Origin: Lysobacterales bacterium UBA5700
GTDB taxonomy: Bacteria > Pseudomonadota > Gammaproteobacteria > Xanthomonadales > Xanthomonadaceae
DNA length: 17,028 nucleotides
NCBI GenBank assembly: GCA_002420085.1
Contig: DIHI01000152.1
Coordinates: 1,173-18,200, forward strand
Direction: 5' to 3'
In this document: positions 9,425 to 17,028 of the stretch, piece after piece
How positions within the stretch are numbered: position 1 is the first letter of the stretch
Layout of the letters: the number at the start of each line of letters is the position of its first letter
Notes under the pieces: model-generated
What the model was told of the DNA's origin: nothing
Databases searched by the model: none
What the model saw: only the letters and a program-made list of their open reading frames with translations
Position numbers and translations under genes: made by a program

Positions 9425-10078
9425 TCAAAGGCTGAACAGCGGCTTGGGTTCGGCGCCGTGCAGGTAGGGGATGTCGGTGTCGAACAGACTTTCCCGCTGA
9501 CAGCCGTGCTCCGATCGGGTCAGCCGGATGGCTTCCTGGGCGGGCGACAGACCCTGGACGATCACCAGTCGCCCGCCCGGTCGCAGCCAATCGAGGAAGC
9601 GTTCCGGACGGTCGGCAACCGCTGCCGTCACGCAGATCGCATCGAAGCTGCGGCTCGGCCGGAAGTCCAGGGCATCGGCATGGGTGAACTCGATGTTGCC
9701 GTAGCCGAGTGCGCTGCAACGACTGGCGGCACGCTGGCCGAAATCGGCGTGAATGTCGAGGCTGGTCACTGCCCGGGCCAGCCGAGCCAGACAGGCGGCG
9801 AAGAAGCCCGAGCCGGTGCCGATCTCCAGAACTGATTCACGTGGGTCGAGTTCAAGTGAGTGCAGCAGTCGGCCTTCGAGGACCGGCTTGAGCATGCATT
9901 GGCCGTGTTCGAGCGGGATCGACAGGTCGGCAAAGGCGAGCTTGCGGTAGCGGGCCGGCACGAACTCCTCGCGCGGGACGGCGGCCAGGGCGTCCAGAAC
10001 CCGGGGGTCGAGTACCTCCCAGGGGCGGATCTGCTGCTCGATCATGGCGTGGCGTGCGGCTTCGATATCGATGTTCAT
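9425..10078 (-). CDS. Protein-L-isoaspartate O-methyltransferase family protein (probably divergent)
   Basis: This is a 217-residue class I SAM-dependent methyltransferase of the PCMT family. SAM-binding motif I is V-L-E-I-G-T-G-S-G-F-F-A-A (83-95), with an acidic residue at the end of the next strand (S-L-D-I-H, about 106-110). The N-terminal R-x-x-M-I-E-Q-Q-I-R-P-W and D-x-R-V-L-x-A-L-x-x-V-P-R-E-x-F-V-P blocks are typical. The region that in true repair enzymes reads Q-T-I-S-x-P and contacts isoaspartate is replaced by G-Q-C-M-L-K-P (59-65), so the repair activity is doubtful. Pcm-like genes of this type are often found upstream of tolC in Gammaproteobacteria. The ATG at 10078 is chosen because conserved sequence starts there; the frame stays open to 10123. 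A weak 5-bp stem (10114-10130) lies upstream. Confidence 0.88.
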   Translation of the reverse strand: MNIDIEAARHAMIEQQIRPWEVLDPRVLDALAAVPREEFVPARYRKLAFADLSIPLEHGQCMLKPVLEGRLLHSLELDPRESVLEIGTGSGFFAACLARLARAVTSLDIHADFGQRAASRCSALGYGNIEFTHADALDFRPSRSFDAICVTAAVADRPERFLDWLRPGGRLVIVQGLSPAQEAIRLTRSEHGCQRESLFDTDIPYLHGAEPKPLFSL

Positions 10079-10173
10079 TGGCGGTGTAGGGGCGAAGGTG
10101 CAGGTCGAAGGGTGCCCGACCAATCCGGGCGATTAGGATGCGATGCCAGGGTGAGCGAACGCAGTGCCGGAGG

Positions 10174-10839
10174 TCATTGTGACGTTCGCCCAGGCGGCTG
10201 GTGGGCACGGATGAACAGATCGACCGCGCTCAGCAGATGCGCTTCCATCTGCTCCGGCGTCGGTCGGTCGGAGCAGCCGATGATCCGCCGAGTGTGCCAG
10301 AAGCCCTTGAGCAGGCTGGAGAAGTGTTCGGCGGCCCGCTCCGGTTCGGGGATCGACAGCAGGCCGGTTTCATTGGCCTGACGCAGAAATGCTTCGATCG
10401 GTCTGATGGTCAGTCGCGGTCCGAGATCGAAGAACAGATCGGACAGGTGTGCGGATTCCGGTGAACGGCCTGCAAGCATGCGATAGGTACGGATCGATTG
10501 CTCTCGCGAAACGAGATCCAGAAAGCGCCGTCCGGCACGCACCAGCACGTCGCGGACGCCGTCCTGGGCGGTGCTGAGATCGAACAGGTCGGGCGAAAGC
10601 TGTTCGCGACAGATCGCCTCCACAGCCGCCAGGAACAGATCGTCCTTGTCGGCGAAATGGCTGTAGAGGGTCAGTTTGGAGACGCCGGCCTCGGTGGCGA
10701 TGGTGTCCATGCTGACCCCGTCGTAGCCGAATTCGGGGAACAGCCGCTTGGCAGCGTCGAGGACTTTCTCCCGCTTGCTTGGATCCTTCGGGCGGCCAGG
10801 TCGTTCATATCGCTTTTTCGGTTGGGCGCTCGACGGCAT
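10174..10839 (-). CDS. TetR/AcrR family transcriptional regulator
   Basis: This is a 221-residue TetR-type repressor. After a basic N-terminal tail, the DNA-binding domain runs from about 22 to 70: R-E-K-V-L-D-A-A-K-R-L-F, then the helix-turn-helix M-D-T-I-A-T-E-A-G-V-S-K-L-T-L-Y-S-H-F and K-D-D-L-F. The C-terminal ligand-binding and dimerisation domain resembles the AefR/AcrR-type group (R-x-Y-R-M-L-A-G-R-S-P-E, about 117-128). It is divergent from the fusion-protein gene across 86 nt that contain AT-rich dyads, the classic layout for a repressor of an adjacent efflux pump and of itself. It is followed on the same strand by the pcm-like gene (95 nt) and tolC, so it may share a transcript with the pump's outer-membrane component. 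Confidence 0.93.
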   Translation of the reverse strand: MPSSAQPKKRYERPGRPKDPSKREKVLDAAKRLFPEFGYDGVSMDTIATEAGVSKLTLYSHFADKDDLFLAAVEAICREQLSPDLFDLSTAQDGVRDVLVRAGRRFLDLVSREQSIRTYRMLAGRSPESAHLSDLFFDLGPRLTIRPIEAFLRQANETGLLSIPEPERAAEHFSSLLKGFWHTRRIIGCSDRPTPEQMEAHLLSAVDLFIRAHQPPGRTSQ

Positions 10840-10858
10840 GACGGCAATCCGGTGCGAA

Positions 10859-10888
10859 GATAATATACTATCAGGTTTATAAACTATC
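10859..10888. promoter_or_regulatory. Operator/promoter cluster between tetR and the RND operon
   Basis: This is a strongly AT-rich island in a GC-rich window, midway between the divergent starts. It holds a perfect 10-bp palindrome GTTTATAAAC (10875-10884), an imperfect 14-bp dyad GATAATATACTATC (10859-10872, 12 of 14 positions symmetric), and the hexamer ACTATC repeated at 10867-10872 and 10883-10888 (16 bp apart). Candidate -10 elements are TATACT (10864-10869) and TATAAA (10878-10883) rightward, and TATATT (10867-10862) leftward; no clear -35 is seen. Overlap of -10 elements with dyads fits repression of both directions by the TetR protein (inference). Confidence 0.6.
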
Positions 10889-10925
10889 GCCGCCCGAAAC
10901 CGGCGTTTCCAGAGGGAGTCGTTCC

Positions 10926-12035
10926 ATGACCGAAGGCATTAGGCCGCGCGCGTTGTTGACGCTGTGGCCGCTGGTGTTGCTGGTGCTCGCCGCGTGCCGT
11001 GGCGAACCACCGGAGCCCTTGGCGCGGCCGGTCATGGTAACGCAACCGGTCCCGGCGGCAGGTGATTGGAGCCTGTTCGCGGGCGCCGTGGTCGCACACG
11101 ATCAACCCGATCTGGCGTTCCGGGTGGCTGGCCGAATCCTCAGACGGTCGGTCGATGTCGGCCAACGGGTTCGTGCCGGACAGGTGCTGGCCGAACTGGA
11201 TCCAGCCGACTTCGATCTGCGAGTCCAGGCGGCCGGCGCACAATTGGCTTCGGCTCAGGCCGAGTACAGCCTGGCGCAGGCCGAACTGGAGCGCTACCAG
11301 ACCCTGCGCGAGCGTCGGTTGGTCAGCCAGTCGGAACTGGACAGTCGTCAGACCCGTTTCGAGGGTGCCGAGGCGCGGGTTGCCGAAGCCGAGGCGCAAC
11401 TGGCGGTGGCGCGCAATCAACTCGATTACACCCGGTTGCTGGCACCGGCCGATGGGGCGGTGGTCGAGCGGCGCGCCGATGCCGGCCAGGTCGTCGCCGC
11501 CGGACAGACGGTCTTCGTGCTGGCGGTGGACGGCCCGCGCGAGATCGCCATCAGCCTGTCCGAACGCGACATCGGGCAGTTCAGGATCGGCCAGCAGGTA
11601 CAGGTCGAACTGTGGGCGCGTCCGGGTCGGCGGGTCGCTGGTCAGATCGACGAACTGGCGCCCGAGGCCGATGCCATGGGTCGGACCTATGCCGCCCGGA
11701 TCGCCTTCGACTCGGCGGCCATTGATGCCGAATTGGGCCAGAGCGCGCGGGTGCTGATCGCCCGCTCGCAGGACAGCAGCCTGGCCCTGCCCTTGCCGGC
11801 GGTCACCCGGTTCGCCGATGCCCCGTTCGTCTGGGTGCTGGCGCCGGACGGCGGCAGCGTGACTCGCCGGGAGGTGACCGTCGCGTCGTTCGACGAGCAG
11901 CACGCGGTCGTTTCAGGCGGGTTGTCGGCCAGCGACTGGGTGGTCGCTGCCGGGGCCGCGCTGTTGCAGGAGGGCCAGCGGGTCAAACCGGTCGATCGCG
12001 AGAATCGCCCGATCACCCTGGTGCAGGGCCAATGA
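10926..12035 (+). CDS. RND efflux membrane fusion protein, lipoprotein (HlyD/AcrA type)
   Basis: This is a 369-residue periplasmic adaptor linking the RND pump to TolC. The N-terminus is a lipoprotein signal with lipobox L-A-A-C (Cys24). The order then is AcrA-like: barrel-sandwich half with F-R-V-A-G-R-I and G-Q-x-V-x-x-G-Q-V-L-A-E-L-D (about 59-96), an alpha-helical hairpin rich in Ala, Glu and Gln (about 97-165; E-R-Y-Q-T-L at its middle), the second sandwich half with L-D-Y-T-R-L-L-A-P-A-D-G-A-V (about 164-177) and G-Q-V-V-A-A-G-Q-T-V, then the beta-barrel and membrane-proximal domains. The hairpin contains the R-L-V-S-Q-S-E-L-D tip pattern that contacts TolC in this family. A GAGGGAG Shine-Dalgarno (10912-10918) precedes the ATG. 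The RND gene begins 7 nt after its stop. Confidence 0.94.
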   Translation: MTEGIRPRALLTLWPLVLLVLAACRGEPPEPLARPVMVTQPVPAAGDWSLFAGAVVAHDQPDLAFRVAGRILRRSVDVGQRVRAGQVLAELDPADFDLRVQAAGAQLASAQAEYSLAQAELERYQTLRERRLVSQSELDSRQTRFEGAEARVAEAEAQLAVARNQLDYTRLLAPADGAVVERRADAGQVVAAGQTVFVLAVDGPREIAISLSERDIGQFRIGQQVQVELWARPGRRVAGQIDELAPEADAMGRTYAARIAFDSAAIDAELGQSARVLIARSQDSSLALPLPAVTRFADAPFVWVLAPDGGSVTRREVTVASFDEQHAVVSGGLSASDWVVAAGAALLQEGQRVKPVDRENRPITLVQGQ

Positions 12036-12042
12036 GCCGGCC

Positions 12043-15000
12043 ATGCTGAACTGGAATCTTTCCGAGTGGGCACTGCGCAATCGCAGTCTGGTGCTGTACA
12101 TCATGCTGCTGTCGGCGGTGGTGGGCGTGGTCAGTTTCGCGCGGCTCGGGCAGAGCGAAGACCCGCCGTTCACCTTCAAGGTGATGGTCGTGCGCACCCT
12201 GTGGCCGGGCGCCAGCGCCGAGGAGGTCGGCCGACAGGTGACCGAGCGGATCGAGCGCAAGATCATGGAGACCGGCGAATTCCTGTGGATTCGCTCGTAC
12301 TCGCGGCCGGGCGAGTCGCAGGTGTTCTTCATGGCTGCCGAACACATGCGTTCGCGCGATCTGCCCGAGTTGTTCTACCAGATTCGCAAGAAGGTGAGCG
12401 ACATCCGCCACACCCTGCCGCAGGAGGTGATCGGACCGTTCTACAACGACGAGTTCGGTGACACCTTCGGCAACATCTATGCGTTGATCGGCGATGACTT
12501 CGACTACGCCACGCTCAAGGACTACGCCGATCGCCTGCAACTGGAACTGCAACGGGTCAGTGATGTCGCCAAGGTCGAACTGATCGGCCTGCAGGATGAA
12601 AAGATCTGGATTGAACTGAGCAACACCAAGCTGGCCACCCTCGGTCTGCCGCTGCTGGAGGTTCAGGCCGCACTGGAAGCGCAGAATGCCATGCTCGGCG
12701 CTGGCTTCTTCGAGACCGACCACGAGCGGGTTCGCCTGCGGGTATCGGGGCGTTTCGACTCGGTCGAGAGCATCGGCGAGTTTCCGCTTCGGGTCGATGA
12801 TCGCGACTTCAAGTTGTCCGATCTGGCCGATGTCCATCGCGGCTTTTCCGACCCGCCGGCACCGCGCATGCGCCATCACGGCGAGGATGCCATCGGCTTG
12901 GCGGTGGCCATGCGCAAGGGCGGCAACATCGTCGAACTCGGTCGTCGGCTCGATGCCGAGATCGCCCGACTCCAGGAGTCGCTGCCGCTCGGGATGGTTC
13001 TGGAACGGGTTGCCGATCAGCCACGGGCGGTGCGTGCCGGGGTCGGCGAGTTCGTTCGGGTGCTCGCCGAGGCGGTCCTGATCGTGTTGATCGTCAGCTT
13101 TCTGTCGCTCGGCTTTCGCAGCGGTCTGGTGGTCGCGCTCAGTGTTCCCCTGGTGCTGGCGATGACCTTCGCCTGCATGGCCTATTTCGACATCGGCCTG
13201 CACAAGATTTCGCTCGGGGCGCTGGTGCTGGCGCTCGGTCTGTTGGTGGACGATGCCATCATCGCGGTCGAGATGATGGCGGTGAAGATGGAGCAGGGCC
13301 TCGATCGGATCAAGGCCGCAGCGTTCATGTGGAAGGCGACCGCATTCCCGATGCTGACCGGTACCCTGATCACCGCCGCCGGCTTCCTGCCGATCGCGAC
13401 CGCCCAATCGAGTACCGGCGAATACACCCGTTCGATCTTCCAGGTCGTCACCATTGCCTTGTTGCTGAGTTGGATCGCAGCCGTTGTGTTCGTGCCCTAC
13501 CTCGGCTATCGCTTGTTGCCGCGCAATCACGGTCATCGCGATGACGGCAGGCGTGACCCGTACCGCAGCCCGTTCTACGATCGCCTGCGCGGTTGGGTCG
13601 CGCTGTGTCTGCACCGACGCTACCTGACCATTGCGCTCACGGTGCTGAGTTTCTTTCTCGCCATCGCCCTGTTCCGTTTCGTGCCGCAGCAATTCTTCCC
13701 AGCGTCCGGTCGTCTGGAACTGCTGGTTGACATGCAGCTTGAAGAAGGTGCGTCCCTGCGCGCCACCGATGCCCAGGCGCGCCGCTTCGAGGCGATGCTG
13801 GCGGCGCTCGGTCCGGAGCGGATTGAAAGCTACACCGCCTTCGTCGGCTCCGGTGCGCCGCGTTTCTACCTGCCACTCGATCAGCAACTGGCTGCGGCCA
13901 ATTTTGCCCAGTTCCTGATCGTTACCCGTGACATCGAATCCCGCGAGGTGATTCGATCCTGGGTGATCGAGCGGCTGGACACCGATTTTTCCGGCCTGCA
14001 GGCGCGGGTGACCCGCTTGGAGAATGGTCCGCCGGTCGGTTATCCGATCCAGTTCCGGGTGTCCGGCGAGCACATCGATACCGTGCTCGGCTTCGCCGAG
14101 CGGGTTGCCGATCGCATCCGTGCCCATCCGGAGGCACGGAACACCAATCTCGATTGGCGAGGTCAGAGCAAAGTGGTGCGCCTGGATGTCGATCAGGCGC
14201 GTGCCCGAGCGCTCGGGGTGACCGCATCCGACCTGTCACGCTTCCTGCAGAGTTCCTTGTCCGGCATCCATGTCAGCACCTATCGCGAGGACAACGAACT
14301 GATCGAGATCCTGCTGCGTGGGCCGGATGATGAGCGTGCCCGGTTGTCCCTGCTGTCGAGCCTGACCGTGCCGACCCGCACCGGCGGCAAGGTGCCGTTG
14401 GCGCAGATCGCCCAGCTTGATTACGGTTTCGAGCGCGGCATCGTCTGGCATCGCGATCGGTTGCCGACTGTGACCATCCGCGCCGACATCTATTCCGATG
14501 CGCTGCCGGCGACGGTTGCCGCCGAAATCAATCGGAATCTGGTCGATATCCGGGACGAACTGCCGATCGGCTATCGGCTTGAGGTCGGTGGCACGGTCGA
14601 GGACGCCGGTCGCGCTCAGGCGTCGGTGCGGGCCGGCATGCCGCTGCTGCTGCTGGTGGTGCTCACCCTGCTGATGATCCAACTCAAGAGTTTCCCCCGC
14701 ACCGTCATGGTGTTCCTCACCGCACCGCTCGGGCTGATCGGGGTGGTGGTGTTCCTGATGACCTTCCGGGTGCCGTTCGGATTCGTCGCCATGCTCGGCA
14801 CGATCGCGCTGTCCGGAATGATCATGCGCAACGCGGTCATCCTGGTCGATCAGATCGAGCGCGACATCGCCGACGGTTCGAGCCCGTGGGAAGCGGTCAT
14901 CGAATCGACCGTGCGCCGGTTCCGGCCGATCGTGCTGACCGCCATGACCGCCGTGTTGGCGATGATCCCGTTGTCGCGCTCTGTGTTCTTCGGGCCGATG

Positions 15001-15085
15001 GCGGTGTCGATCATGGGCGGCCTGATCGTTGCCACCGCCCTGACCGTGCTGTTCGTGCCGGCGCTCTACGCGGCCTGGTTCCGGG

Positions 15086-15105
<20 letters not shown>
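12043..15105 (+). CDS. RND efflux pump, inner membrane subunit (HAE1/AcrB superfamily, TriC/MexK-like)
   Basis: This is a 1020-residue proton-driven exporter, within the usual RND size. TM1 is near 15-33. The first porter domain starts with the W-P-G-A-S-A-E-E-V block (about 53-61). TM4 carries L-L-V-D-D-A-I-I-A-V-E (Asp403 and Asp404), equivalent to AcrB Asp407/408. In TM10 the position of AcrB Lys940 is an arginine: I-M-R-N-A-V-I-L-V-D (Arg929). A TM11-like R-F-R-P-I-V-L-T-A-M-T (about 962-972) retains the conserved threonine. The N-terminal S-E-W-A-L-R-N-R-S-L-V and these features look closest to the TriC/MexK-type branch rather than AcrB itself (by eye). Substrates cannot be predicted. 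It is co-transcribed with the fusion protein and its 3' end overlaps the convergent DUF808 gene by 20 nt. Confidence 0.94.
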
Positions 15106-16039
<934 letters not shown>

Positions 16040-16272
16040 GGCAGGGTTCCTCCGATTCGAGGCGCGGATTATGGCAGAGCGCGCGGCGTCGGATTTGTGC
16101 CGGGGTGCGCAACCGACGGCTGCCATCGATGCCAGAATTTCCCGGTCGGTCATTGCTGTGCGATGACTGCCAAGGTCCGCAACGGTGGCAGGGACCGGCC
16201 GCTGCTGAACACTCGACGGCCTTGGGGAGCGGTCGTCGGTTTGGTGACCCCCGACCATCGGGTCGGGATGGT

Positions 16273-16301
16273 TTGACCAGAACCGAGGGGTTCAGTACTC
16301 T
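16273..16301 (+). promoter_or_regulatory. Candidate sigma-70 promoter of the response regulator
   Basis: TTGACC (16273-16278, 5 of 6 to consensus) is followed after exactly 17 nt by TACTCT (16296-16301, 3 of 6). Transcription would start near 16308, giving a leader of about 37 nt. The -10 is weak, which would fit an activated promoter, but the assignment is tentative. Confidence 0.4.
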
Positions 16302-16315
16302 GCGGAGGATGTGTC

Positions 16316-16328
16316 AGGCGTAACGCCT
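16316..16328. repeat. 13-nt dyad upstream of the response regulator
   Basis: AGGCGT-A-ACGCCT has perfect 6-bp arms around one base and lies 16 nt before the ATG. It would fall in the leader of the predicted transcript. It could be an operator for autoregulation or bind another factor; it is too tight to be a good RNA hairpin without opening the inner pairs. Confidence 0.45.
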
Positions 16329-16344
16329 ATCACCGGGGGGCGGC

Positions 16345-16983
16345 ATGATTAAGGTTGTTCTGGTCGATGATCACGCGCTGGTTCGGGCCGGCTTCGCCAT
16401 GATTCTTTCGGCGCAGCCGGATATCCAGGTCGTCGGTGAAGCCGACAACGGCGAGGCCGGTCTGCAACTGGTCCGGACACTCGATCCCGATGTGCTGCTG
16501 TGCGATCTGCATCTGCCCGGATTCAGTGGGCTCGAAGTGACCGAACGACTGGCCAGGGCGGGGTCGCGCACGCGGGTGATCATCGTTTCGGTGCAGGAGG
16601 ATGGACCGATGCCCAAGCGCTTGCTGTCCGCAGGGGCTTACGGCTATCTGGGCAAGGGCGGGGATGCCGCCGAACTGGTCCGCGCGATTCGTGATGTCGC
16701 GTCCGGTCGGCGCTACGTCGGGGGCGAAGTGGCGATGCGGATGGCGCTCGGTCAGATCGATGGCCGCCGTTCACCGTTCGATGATCTGACCCCGCGTGAA
16801 CTGGAAGTCGCCCTGCTGCTCTGTCAGGGCCGACGCACCGAGGACATGGCCAAGCGGCTGAGTCTGAGTCCGAAGACGGTTTCGACCCACAAGTATCGTG
16901 TCTACGAGAAGCTGGGTCTGCGCGATCCGATTGCACTGGCGCGTCTGGCAGCCCAGTACGGGTTGGTCCAGCCGGAGGGCTGA
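16345..16983 (+). CDS. Response regulator, NarL/FixJ family, UvrY/GacA-like
   Basis: This is a 212-residue two-component response regulator. The receiver domain (1-120) has the acidic pocket Asp8/Asp9, phospho-acceptor Asp54 (L-C-D-L-H-L-P-G), Ser82 and Lys104 (Y-L-G-K-G). The LuxR-type DNA-binding domain spans about 145-207: L-T-P-R-E-L-E-V-A, then L-S-L-S-P-K-T-V-S-T-H-K-Y-R-V-Y-E-K-L. The linker R-R-Y-V-G-G-E-V-A-M-R-M-A-L-G-Q-I and the S-P-K-T-V motif followed by Y-R-V/M-x-x-K-L closely follow E. coli UvrY and Pseudomonas GacA, which, when phosphorylated by BarA/GacS, switch on small regulatory RNAs that titrate CsrA/RsmA. No sensor kinase is in the window, as expected for this unlinked pair. 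Whether it is the true orthologue would be supported by uvrC or pgsA immediately downstream, beyond the edge. Confidence 0.9.
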   Translation: MIKVVLVDDHALVRAGFAMILSAQPDIQVVGEADNGEAGLQLVRTLDPDVLLCDLHLPGFSGLEVTERLARAGSRTRVIIVSVQEDGPMPKRLLSAGAYGYLGKGGDAAELVRAIRDVASGRRYVGGEVAMRMALGQIDGRRSPFDDLTPRELEVALLLCQGRRTEDMAKRLSLSPKTVSTHKYRVYEKLGLRDPIALARLAAQYGLVQPEG

Positions 16984-16989
16984 TCTTCC

Positions 16990-17012
16990 GACCCGCCGGT
17001 ACGCGGCGGGTC
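16990..17012 (+). terminator. GC-rich hairpin after the response regulator
   Basis: GACCCGCCG (16990-16998) pairs with CGGCGGGTC (17004-17012) in a perfect 9-bp stem with a 5-nt loop, starting 6 nt after the stop codon. G-rich rather than T-rich sequence follows, so it is a stable transcript-end hairpin but not a canonical intrinsic terminator. Confidence 0.45.
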
Positions 17013-17028
17013 GGGGACGGGGCGGGGT

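Larger units (their letters stand above)
16040..16344. other. 305-nt divergent intergenic region, DUF808 / response regulator
   Basis: No conserved coding sequence is visible. It holds the Shine-Dalgarno of the DUF808 gene at its left end, a 6-bp stem hairpin CCCGAC-catcgg-GTCGGG (16250-16267), a candidate promoter (16273-16301) and a short dyad (16316-16328) in front of the response regulator. A GGAGGATG at 16304-16311 would start only a four-codon frame ending TAA, with no spacing between Shine-Dalgarno and ATG, so it is probably not translated. The left half (about 16060-16245) shows nothing recognisable. Confidence 0.5.

Noticed and set aside
10114..10130. Terminator after tetR (GCCCG/CGGGC stem)
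   Set aside because: The stem is only 5 bp with a 7-nt loop and no T-run follows on the minus strand; too weak to call.
12013..14127. 704-codon open frame on the minus strand
   Set aside because: It lies entirely opposite the RND pump and fusion-protein 3' end, which have clear family motifs. Its translation is Gln/Arg/His-rich without any domain, as expected for an antisense frame in GC-rich DNA.

Overview
This is a GC-rich, gene-dense bacterial chromosome segment. It looks gammaproteobacterial, probably from the Xanthomonadales/Lysobacterales side; the placement is an inference from gene content and order (waaA next to tolC and a pcm-like methyltransferase, wrbA with DUF2069, a UvrY/GacA-type regulator), not from a phylogenetic marker. 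There are sixteen protein genes, one of them cut by the left edge. I see no rRNA, tRNA, CRISPR array, transposase, integrase or phage structural gene.

Layout. (1) 1-1251, leftward: wrbA quinone oxidoreductase, a DUF2069 membrane protein overlapping it by 4 nt, and the first 21 codons of an asparaginase-like gene. (2) 1391-3534, rightward: a tight operon of a YihY-family membrane protein, a TlpA-like thiol-disulfide lipoprotein and an acylphosphatase. (3) 3757-5558, rightward: an SMC/OLD-like AAA ATPase and a DUF4276 protein with a TOPRIM-like acidic motif pattern, overlapping by ATGA. This is the accessory-looking part of the window and the best candidate for an undescribed system. (4) 5546-7873: a lipid A acyltransferase (leftward) and waaA Kdo transferase (rightward), divergent from a short shared promoter region. 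(5) 7945-15105: a complete tripartite efflux system laid out around one divergent promoter: leftward tetR, pcm-like methyltransferase and tolC; rightward a lipoprotein membrane-fusion subunit and an RND pump. (6) 15086-16983: a leftward DUF808 membrane protein and a rightward UvrY/GacA-like response regulator.

How the parts work together. The lpxL-like gene and waaA act in succession on lipid A: WaaA adds Kdo to the lipid IVA core and LpxL-type enzymes then add secondary acyl chains. TolC, the fusion protein and the RND pump would form one envelope-spanning exporter, with the TetR protein as its probable repressor acting at the AT-rich dyads in the 86-bp divergent region. The ATPase-DUF4276 pair resembles the two halves of an OLD-family nuclease (ATPase plus TOPRIM) split into two genes, as in the PARIS anti-phage system, but with DUF4276 in place of DUF4435. 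The defence role is an inference from architecture only.
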